64,000 nucleotides of DNA, taken from Silvibacterium dinghuense. GTDB taxonomy: Bacteria > Acidobacteriota > Terriglobia > Terriglobales > Acidobacteriaceae. Position numbers and translations under genes: made by a program. The stretch lies in NCBI RefSeq assembly GCF_004123295.1, contig NZ_SDMK01000001.1:2278180-2342179 (forward strand), written 5' to 3'. The notes below the pieces were generated by a model that saw only the letters and a list, made by a program, of their open reading frames with translations, had not been told where the DNA came from and ran no database searches. Within the stretch, counting starts at the first letter, position 1. Each line of letters begins with the position of its first letter. Shown here piece after piece: positions 26,885 to 34,097 of this stretch.

Positions 26885-29800
26885 AGCTACTCTCGAATAC
26901 CGGCAATGAACGTGTCGTCGATGAACTTCGCTCCCTCGCTGAGGGGGCTTCACTCAGTGCTGCCTCTACAGCATTCTCGATATTCGGGTTCTCCGCGCTT
27001 CACGCTCAACTGCGCTCACTCAGAGCATTTCGTCTGCTCATTCCTCAAGCCGAGGTTGAACGCTTCGTTCTTGGAGAGTCCGCTGATCGCAGCCTGAGGA
27101 ACCAACTCAAGACGAAATGGCTGGCAGCCGAATGCCTGGCGTTCCTCCAAAACAAAGGACAGATTGCCGAGCTGCCTGCTCCTCTTCTGCAGTCTGTGCT
27201 CATTCTGGCTGATCCTAACCTGGGTCTGCTTAAAGCCATCAATGGGGATTGCTCGATCACGACTTCGGGCCTGGGCCTGTCACCCTACGAGGGCGTCTCT
27301 CTGATCCAAAGTGCCGATACCCCGGCAGAAGCGCGGATGCTGGATCAATGGTTCTCGAAACTTTGGGAGCGTGGACACCGGACAACCGGAGCTCACCGGC
27401 TATCTGAGGTCCTAGCCTCACTGACTGAAAATACATCGGCGGATCTGCTTTACCCACTGGCTCTCCTCCACATGCTGAACGGAACGATGGAGATCTTCGA
27501 TGAAGATCGGATCGTCAATGCGGCGACCGGAATTCAGGAGACCGCCGTCTGGCAGCGTCTCTATCGTTTTCAACGTGACGCAGTGATCGGGGCAATCGAC
27601 AAGATCGAGCGGTTTGGTGGATGCATCATTGCTGACAGCGTAGGTCTGGGTAAGACATTTGAAGGTCTCGCGGTCATCAAGTATTACGAGTTGCGCAACC
27701 AGCGTGTGTTGGTGCTTTGCCCGAAGCGCTTGCGTGACAATTGGACTCTCTACCGCCGTTCCAGCGATATCCGCAACATACTTTCGGCAGACCGTTTCCA
27801 CTACGACGTGCTGAATCACACCGATCTCTCTCGCGAGAGCGGCCATTCCGGCGAGATCGACCTTTCCTACGTCAATTGGGGCAATTACGACCTGGTTGTG
27901 ATCGACGAATCACACAATTTCCGGAACAAGAATGCTCACCGCGAACACGACACTCGGTATGACCAGTTGATGAAGCGGATCGTTCAGTCCGGCGTAAAGA
28001 CCCGCGTGCTGATGCTCTCGGCAACTCCAGTGAATAATCGTCTCGCTGACCTTAAGAACCAGATTGCCTTCGCCACTGAGGGACGCGATGATGCCCTCGA
28101 AAAACAGGGAATTCAGAGCATCGAGACGACGGTTCGGCGCGCGCAGGCTCAATTCAATGCGTGGCTGAAAACCCCCGAAGCAGAACGCACTCCGGCGCGC
28201 CTGATGGACATGATCGGTTTCGATTACTTCAAGCTGCTAGACCTGCTGACTATCGCTCGCTCTCGCAAGCACATCCAGAAGTATTACGGCACGGAAGAGT
28301 CAGGCACCTTCCCCAACCGACTAGCGCCAAAGAACATCAAGGCCGATGTTGATGTACAGCGTCAATTTCCGGCAGTCCGCGATATCAACGACGAGATCCG
28401 CCAGCTCAATCTCAGCGCTTATGCCGTCATGCGCTATGTCTTTCCTCACAAGAAAGCGGCGTATGAGCGCCGGTATGCAACATCGATTCGTGGAGGAGAG
28501 AGCACTTTCCGCCAGGCGGATCGTGAAGAGAGCCTCATTCACTTGCTGCGTGTGAACATGCTGAAGCGGATGGAGAGCTCTGTCGTTTCATTTGGGCTCA
28601 CGGTGGAGCGGCAGCTTGCAGCGGTGGATGATCTGTTGGAACAGCTTGAACGCCAGCAGGAAACAACGGGAGAAGAACTTTCGCCCGATGACCTCTCCGA
28701 CGACGATGCTGCGTTGGAACCGCTCACCATCGGTAGCAAAATCAAAGTACTGCTCGCGGACGTCGATCGTATTAAGTGGGCGCAAGAGTTGCGCGAAGAC
28801 CAAGAGCGGCTCTCGTCTCTGCTTGAGGAGGCAGAATGCATCGCCCCAGAGCGCGATGCCAAGTTGCAAGAGCTGAAGCGCTTCATCCTGGAGAAATGCG
28901 GTTCCCCTTTCAACGAGGGTAACCGCAAGCTACTGGTGTTTACAGCATTCGCAGATACGGCGGACTACCTCTATCGCGAACTCGCGCCGTGGGCAAAGGC
29001 TGAGCTCGGAATCGATAGCGGCCTGGTGACTGGAACGGGACATAACCGTTCGACCTTGCCACGTCTCCGCGCTGACTTCACAGGCGTTCTGACAGCTTTT
29101 TCTCCTCGATCCAAAGAGCGTCCTGAGCAACTAGCTTCGGACGGTGACATTGACTTGCTCATCGCGACCGACTGCATCTCTGAGGGGCAGAATCTGCAGG
29201 ACTGCGACACGGTGGTGAACTATGACATTCACTGGAACCCCGTTCGCATCATTCAGCGGTTTGGTCGTATCGATCGCCTCGGCTCGCGCAACGCTTCGAT
29301 CCAGCTCGTCAACTTCTGGCCGAACATGGAGTTGGAAGAGTACATAGGCCTGGAGCAGCGCGTCAGCGGTCGCATGGTGTTGCTCGATGTGTCCGCGACT
29401 GGCGAAGAGGACCTTATCCGCCAGCAGGCCCGCGATGCAATGAATGATCTGGAGTACAGGAGGAAGCAACTCCTGCGCCTCCAAAGCGCGGTACTTGATC
29501 TTGAAGACCTGTCGAATGGCATCTCGATCACTGACCTTACCTTGAACGATTTCCGTCGCGATCTGGCTGCGTTTCAGAAGCAGAATCCGGGAGTGCTTGA
29601 GAGTCAGCTTCCTGGCCGGCTCACTCCGATATTTAGCGACGGAGACGAGTTGCTCCCTGGAGCCATCTTCTGTTTGCAGGCTGCAGGGGAGGCTGCGTTG
29701 GAGGCGGTTGAGCCGGGTTATCCGCTCGCCCCGTACTACCTCGTATATGTGGGCGACGACGGACGCATTGTGCTGCCGTACACGCAGGCTCGCCAGACGC

Positions 29801-30078
29801 TCGCTTGCCTTAAGCGGGCATGTTCACCAGCCGTAACTCCGGCAGAGGTACAAGTGGCGTCGTGGAGAGCCTTCGACCGGCGAACCGGATCGGGCGAGCG
29901 GATGGAGCACTATCAGGGGCTACTCGCCAAGGCCATCGCACACATCACGGGCAAGCGCGAGGAACGCGCTATTGCTAGCCTTTTTTCGCGTGGCGGGACG
30001 CATGCCTCCAGCGGCGAGTTTGCGGGGATGGACGATTACGAGGTCATGACGATCCTGGTCGTGCTGCCGCATGAGTGA
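26881..30078 (+). CDS. SNF2-like superfamily 2 helicase with degenerate PLD-like N-terminal domain
   Basis: The product has 1,065 aa. The N-terminal region (about 1-160) resembles the phospholipase-D-like domain of many defence helicases. The usual H-x-K is missing, and a degenerate SITTSGLGLS (125-134) sits where a GSSN-type motif would be. The helicase core has Walker A ADSVGLGKT (251-259), DESH box (342-345), motif III SATPVNN (about 380) and motif VI QRFGRIDRLGS (792-802). An acidic coiled linker (about 580-660) separates the two RecA lobes. It should translocate on double-stranded DNA using ATP. It overlaps both neighbours (4 bp and 8 bp), so it is a fixed part of this operon. Confidence 0.9.
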   Translation: MKLLSNTGNERVVDELRSLAEGASLSAASTAFSIFGFSALHAQLRSLRAFRLLIPQAEVERFVLGESADRSLRNQLKTKWLAAECLAFLQNKGQIAELPAPLLQSVLILADPNLGLLKAINGDCSITTSGLGLSPYEGVSLIQSADTPAEARMLDQWFSKLWERGHRTTGAHRLSEVLASLTENTSADLLYPLALLHMLNGTMEIFDEDRIVNAATGIQETAVWQRLYRFQRDAVIGAIDKIERFGGCIIADSVGLGKTFEGLAVIKYYELRNQRVLVLCPKRLRDNWTLYRRSSDIRNILSADRFHYDVLNHTDLSRESGHSGEIDLSYVNWGNYDLVVIDESHNFRNKNAHREHDTRYDQLMKRIVQSGVKTRVLMLSATPVNNRLADLKNQIAFATEGRDDALEKQGIQSIETTVRRAQAQFNAWLKTPEAERTPARLMDMIGFDYFKLLDLLTIARSRKHIQKYYGTEESGTFPNRLAPKNIKADVDVQRQFPAVRDINDEIRQLNLSAYAVMRYVFPHKKAAYERRYATSIRGGESTFRQADREESLIHLLRVNMLKRMESSVVSFGLTVERQLAAVDDLLEQLERQQETTGEELSPDDLSDDDAALEPLTIGSKIKVLLADVDRIKWAQELREDQERLSSLLEEAECIAPERDAKLQELKRFILEKCGSPFNEGNRKLLVFTAFADTADYLYRELAPWAKAELGIDSGLVTGTGHNRSTLPRLRADFTGVLTAFSPRSKERPEQLASDGDIDLLIATDCISEGQNLQDCDTVVNYDIHWNPVRIIQRFGRIDRLGSRNASIQLVNFWPNMELEEYIGLEQRVSGRMVLLDVSATGEEDLIRQQARDAMNDLEYRRKQLLRLQSAVLDLEDLSNGISITDLTLNDFRRDLAAFQKQNPGVLESQLPGRLTPIFSDGDELLPGAIFCLQAAGEAALEAVEPGYPLAPYYLVYVGDDGRIVLPYTQARQTLACLKRACSPAVTPAEVQVASWRAFDRRTGSGERMEHYQGLLAKAIAHITGKREERAIASLFSRGGTHASSGEFAGMDDYEVMTILVVLPHE

Positions 30079-30925
30079 GCCTTCAACACCGGTCGATACT
30101 CCCGCTCTGCCAGGCATCGAAAGCGTCTATGCGGCTTTGGAGCTTCCTGCTGAGGCAGCGCTCAACCAGCGCGTTCCCAAGAAGCTTTTCCTGGAGCAGC
30201 TTGCTGCGCAGTCGGGAACCACCGCCGCCGATAAGAAGCTGGTTCGGGAGGACCTGGAAGAGTTTCGCTGGCTTGCTTCGCTCAAGCCCGTCTCTACCGG
30301 GCTGGCCGCCTATGCCGATGACATCCGCGAGTACACGGAGATCGCAGTGCTCGCTATCGTGACCCGTGCCGAAAACCAGTTTGCCAGCCGCATCGAGCGC
30401 CTGGCGCAGTTGATCCATCGCGCCGTGCCGTATCCGGTCCTGCTTTTCATCGAAACGCCAAATTCACTCACGTTTTCGCTCGCGCACAAACGTAAACCCT
30501 TGAATGTCGAGGCCGGAAAGCCCGTGCTGGAGGAGATGCGCTCTGTTTGTCTGCGGGGAGAATCGGCCAGTAGCCGTCTCGTGGCCGACTTACTGCGGCA
30601 ACTCGGACTTACTGGGCTCACTCTGCCTGTGCGGGATATGTTTCATGCGTATGGCGGCTGGATGAACCTATTGGTTGCATTCGATTCCGCGCTCTGGCTC
30701 CAGCGTCTCGGAAGTTACACGGAACTACGTCCACTGGACTCGCCCGATCAGGCTGACCGGCATCGCGCAGCGCAGGCGGAATTGGACGGTCTGGCGCGAG
30801 AGGAAGCTACTTTGCGAAGCCGCGTGGCGGTAGAACGGCAGTTGGCCCGGCGGGTAGAATGGAACCTTGCATTGAAGCATCTGCTTGCGCGGCGCACGGA
30901 ACTGCTTTCCGTGCTTCTGGCGTAG
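30071..30925 (+). CDS. DUF4391 family protein
   Basis: The 284-aa product matches the DUF4391 pattern as I remember it: an early PKKLFLEQL, a DLEEFRWLASLKPVSTGLAAY block, an EIAVLAIVTR strand, and the HRAVPYPVLLFIET stretch before a conserved strand pair. The C-terminal third is an Arg/Glu-rich coiled coil (about 225-275). Its biochemical role is unknown to me. DUF4391 genes often lie between a helicase and a type III-like methyltransferase, as here, so it may couple the two. It starts inside the last codons of the helicase gene. Confidence 0.8.
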   Translation: MSEPSTPVDTPALPGIESVYAALELPAEAALNQRVPKKLFLEQLAAQSGTTAADKKLVREDLEEFRWLASLKPVSTGLAAYADDIREYTEIAVLAIVTRAENQFASRIERLAQLIHRAVPYPVLLFIETPNSLTFSLAHKRKPLNVEAGKPVLEEMRSVCLRGESASSRLVADLLRQLGLTGLTLPVRDMFHAYGGWMNLLVAFDSALWLQRLGSYTELRPLDSPDQADRHRAAQAELDGLAREEATLRSRVAVERQLARRVEWNLALKHLLARRTELLSVLLA

Positions 30926-30972
30926 TCCCAGCGCTTTAAGTTACTAACCCTGTCTCGTTGAGGTGCCCCGCT

Positions 30973-33042
30973 TTGGAACCGATTGCCGTTCACGATCCAC
31001 TTAGCCAGTCTGCCGATCTCACCGCTGAGAACATCGAGCACCTGCGCGAACTCTTTCCGCAGGCCGTGACGGAGGATGCCGGGCCGAACGGTGTGGTATC
31101 ACGGCGCATCGACTTCGATGTGCTTCGTGAATTGCTGGGTGGTGAGCTAGCTACGGACGACGAGAAGTACGGGCTGAACTGGCACGGCAAGCGAGCAGCT
31201 CGCCGCCTGGCGCTGACACCATCCACGGGCACACTGCGTCCAGCTCCCGAGGAGTCCGTCGATTGGGATACGACGCAGAACCTGATGATCGAGGGCGACA
31301 ACCTCGAAGTGCTGAAGCTGTTGCAGAAGTCCTATGCGGGCAAGATCAAGATGATTTACATCGATCCGCCATACAACACGGGCAAGGATTTCGTTTACAA
31401 GGACGACTTCCGCGACAGCATTGGTAACTATCAAAGGATCACGGGCCAACGGGATTCTTCAGGAATTGCCATATCTAGCGAAAGGGAGAGTTCGGGGCGC
31501 TTACATACTGACTGGCTGAACATGATGTACTGCCGCCTGATGCTGGCAAGAAATCTTCTTGTGGATCATGGCGTCATCTTCATCAGTATTGACGAGGGGG
31601 AGGTCGCTAATCTGCTGGAGCTCTGCAATGAGGTATTCGGAGAGGAGAACGACCTAGGCACGTTGGTTTGGAAGGGCTCCACGGACAACAATCCCACACA
31701 GATTGCGATCGAACACGAGTACATCCTTTGCTTTGCTCGCTCAGCGGAAGCGCAGGCTCCATGGAAGGATGAAACCGATGAGAGTAAGCGAATTCTCCTC
31801 GACGCCTTTGAAAAGATGCGGTCGAATGCACCGTTACTTACTCATGAGGAGCTTCAACAGCAGATCAGAGAGTACATAAAGGCCAACCGCGCCACGTTAG
31901 CCTCGATCACTCATTATGATCGCGTCGACGCTGAGGGCCTATATACCGGCAGCCGTAAGGTCCACAATCCAAAACCCGGCGGCTACAAATATGACGTTTG
32001 GCATCCAGTTACAGGCAAGGTCTGCACGCCACCAGTAAATGGGTACCGTTTTCCAGAAACCCGGATGAAGGAGTTGCTGAAAGCAGGAAGGGTGATATTT
32101 GGTGAAGATGAGGACCAAATTATCCAGCTGAAGCAGTACCTATCCGAATATGAGGGGAAGTTAAGTAGCGTCATCAACCTTGATAGTCGTACTGGTGCTA
32201 ACGAGCTGAATAAGCTCTTCGGTGTGCAGAAGATATTTTCGAATCCTAAGCCGGAAGCGCTTCTATTTCGATTGTTCGGGTTTGTGACCACTGATGATGA
32301 CATTGCACTCGACTTTTTTGCGGGTAGTGGTTCCTCCGCTCAAGCGATTCGCCGCCTCAACCACCTTGATGGCGGTAGCCGTCGATTCATCTTGGTGCAA
32401 ATCCCTGAGGTCCTCGATCCTAAGAAGAGCGAGCATAAGCCGGGAGCGAAGTTCTTGGAGTCGCTGGGAAAGCCTCTACATATCACCGAGCTCACGAAAG
32501 AACGCTTGCGCCGATCATCTGAACTCGTCGTCAGCGAGGGGCCTAAACGAGTCCACGACCTTGGTTTCCGAGTCTTTAAGTTGGACACGACAAGCATCCG
32601 TCCGTGGGACCCTACATTACCTGTTAATGAGCAGCGCTTGCTGGGTGAAGTTGACAACATACTTCCAGAGCGGACGGAGCATGACCTGCTTTACGAACTG
32701 CTGCTGAAGCGTGGTATTTATTACGCACTGACGGCTCCCATCGTAGAGCGCACCTTTGCCGGGCGGCAGGTATTCGCTGTCTCCACCGGAGACCTGATTG
32801 CGTGCCTTGCACCGCGCATCGAAACTGCTGACGTCGAGCCACTGGCTCATGGCATCGTCGCATGGCACAAGGAACTGGCTCCGCCGCCTGCGTCCGATCT
32901 CACTGCGCCGCTTGAGAAGCCCGCGAAGGTACAGCCGCCACTTGTCGTTTTCCGCGATACGGCGTTCGTGGATGACGTGGCGAAGAGCAATCTGACCGAG
33001 ATTTTGAAACAGCACGGGCTGACAGACGTGCGGAGCCTGTAG
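30973..33042 (+). CDS. Type III-like adenine-specific DNA methyltransferase (Mod)
   Basis: The 689-aa product is an N6-adenine (or N4-cytosine) methyltransferase of the beta class. Motif IV D131-P-P-Y134 (IDPPYNTGKDFVY) precedes the target-recognition region, and the AdoMet motif F449-A-G-S-G453 comes later. The TTG at 30973 is preferred because a GAGGTG lies 7 bases upstream; a TTG at 30958 adds five residues. The protein would provide sequence recognition and host protection for the Res subunit encoded two genes downstream. The rhuM gene follows after 2 bp. Confidence 0.9.
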   Translation: MEPIAVHDPLSQSADLTAENIEHLRELFPQAVTEDAGPNGVVSRRIDFDVLRELLGGELATDDEKYGLNWHGKRAARRLALTPSTGTLRPAPEESVDWDTTQNLMIEGDNLEVLKLLQKSYAGKIKMIYIDPPYNTGKDFVYKDDFRDSIGNYQRITGQRDSSGIAISSERESSGRLHTDWLNMMYCRLMLARNLLVDHGVIFISIDEGEVANLLELCNEVFGEENDLGTLVWKGSTDNNPTQIAIEHEYILCFARSAEAQAPWKDETDESKRILLDAFEKMRSNAPLLTHEELQQQIREYIKANRATLASITHYDRVDAEGLYTGSRKVHNPKPGGYKYDVWHPVTGKVCTPPVNGYRFPETRMKELLKAGRVIFGEDEDQIIQLKQYLSEYEGKLSSVINLDSRTGANELNKLFGVQKIFSNPKPEALLFRLFGFVTTDDDIALDFFAGSGSSAQAIRRLNHLDGGSRRFILVQIPEVLDPKKSEHKPGAKFLESLGKPLHITELTKERLRRSSELVVSEGPKRVHDLGFRVFKLDTTSIRPWDPTLPVNEQRLLGEVDNILPERTEHDLLYELLLKRGIYYALTAPIVERTFAGRQVFAVSTGDLIACLAPRIETADVEPLAHGIVAWHKELAPPPASDLTAPLEKPAKVQPPLVVFRDTAFVDDVAKSNLTEILKQHGLTDVRSL

Positions 33043-33044
33043 CC

Positions 33045-34097
33045 ATGCCCGAAGAGCAAAATTTTCCGGCTGGAGAAATTCTTCTTTACCAAACCGAGGA
33101 CGGGACGGTCCGGGTCGAGTGCCGGTTCGCAGACGAAACGCTCTGGCTGAGCCAAGCGCTGATCGCCGAGCTGTTTCAGCGGGACGTTCGCACCATCAAC
33201 GAACACCTGCAAAACATCTACGAAGAGGAAGAATTATACCCTGATCGAACTATCCGGAAATTCCGGATAGTTCGCTGGGAGGGTGACCGGGAGGTCGCCC
33301 GCCTCGTCGAGCACTACAACCTGGACGCCATTCTGGCGGTCGGCTACCGCGTCCGCTCCGCGCAGGGCACGCAGTTCCGGCGCTGGGCGACGGCGCGGCT
33401 GAGCGAATACCTAGTCAAGGGCTTCACCCTGGACGATGAGCGCCTGAAGAACCCTCCGGGAGCTTCGTCGAGCGTTCCGGACTACTTCGACGAACTGCTT
33501 GAGCGGATTCGGGATATCCGGGCCAGCGAGAAGCGGATGTACCTGCGGGTCCGCGAAATCTTCGCGCTGGCAAGCGACTATCAGGCTTCTACCGCCCAGA
33601 CGACGACCTTCTTCCAGACGATCCAGAACAAGCTGCACTTTGCCACGACTGGCAAGACCGCTGCCGAGACGATCCGCTCGCGGGCGAAGGCGACCGAGCC
33701 GAACATGGGGCTGACGACCTGGAAGGGTGGCCGGGTGACGAAAGCAGATGTCACCGTGGCTAAGAACTACCTGAGCCAGCCTGAGATCGAAGAGCTGAAC
33801 CGGATTGTGGTCATGTGGCTGGATTTTGCCGAGGATCAGGCTAAGCGCCGCAAGCAGGTGTTCCTGAAAGACTGGACGGCCAAGCTGGATTCCTTTCTGG
33901 AGTTCAACGAGCGCCGCGTGCTGGATAACGCGGGTTCGCTGAGCAAAGATGCTGCGGATCGATTCGCGGAAAAGGAATATGCAAAATTTGAGGTAGAACG
34001 ACGCCGGATGCTCGAAGCGGAAGGCGAACGCGCCATGTCCCAGGAGATCGAAGCGAAGGTCTCTGACCTGTCCAAGAGACAGCGAGGAAAGAAATAG
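33045..34097 (+). CDS. RhuM family protein
   Basis: The 350-aa product matches the RhuM family: N-terminal FADETLWLSQALIAELFQRDVRTINEHLQNIY (winged-helix-like, predicted DNA binding), then VEHYNLDAILAVGYRVRSAQGTQFRRWAT, which is the strongest family signature, and a long helical C-terminal half ending in KRQRGKK. RhuM was first named as a virulence protein in Salmonella, but relatives often sit inside restriction-modification loci. It is wedged between mod and res, with 2 bp before it and a 1-base overlap after it. A perfect 29-bp palindrome lies within the coding sequence. Confidence 0.85.
   Translation: MPEEQNFPAGEILLYQTEDGTVRVECRFADETLWLSQALIAELFQRDVRTINEHLQNIYEEEELYPDRTIRKFRIVRWEGDREVARLVEHYNLDAILAVGYRVRSAQGTQFRRWATARLSEYLVKGFTLDDERLKNPPGASSSVPDYFDELLERIRDIRASEKRMYLRVREIFALASDYQASTAQTTTFFQTIQNKLHFATTGKTAAETIRSRAKATEPNMGLTTWKGGRVTKADVTVAKNYLSQPEIEELNRIVVMWLDFAEDQAKRRKQVFLKDWTAKLDSFLEFNERRVLDNAGSLSKDAADRFAEKEYAKFEVERRRMLEAEGERAMSQEIEAKVSDLSKRQRGKK
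33246..33274. repeat. Perfect palindrome inside rhuM
   Basis: The arms are 14 bp (CGAACTATCCGGAA / TTCCGGATAGTTCG) around a single central base. It lies in the codons for the TIRKFRIVR segment. It could be a protein-binding site, or form a stable mRNA hairpin between mod and res. Confidence 0.7.
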
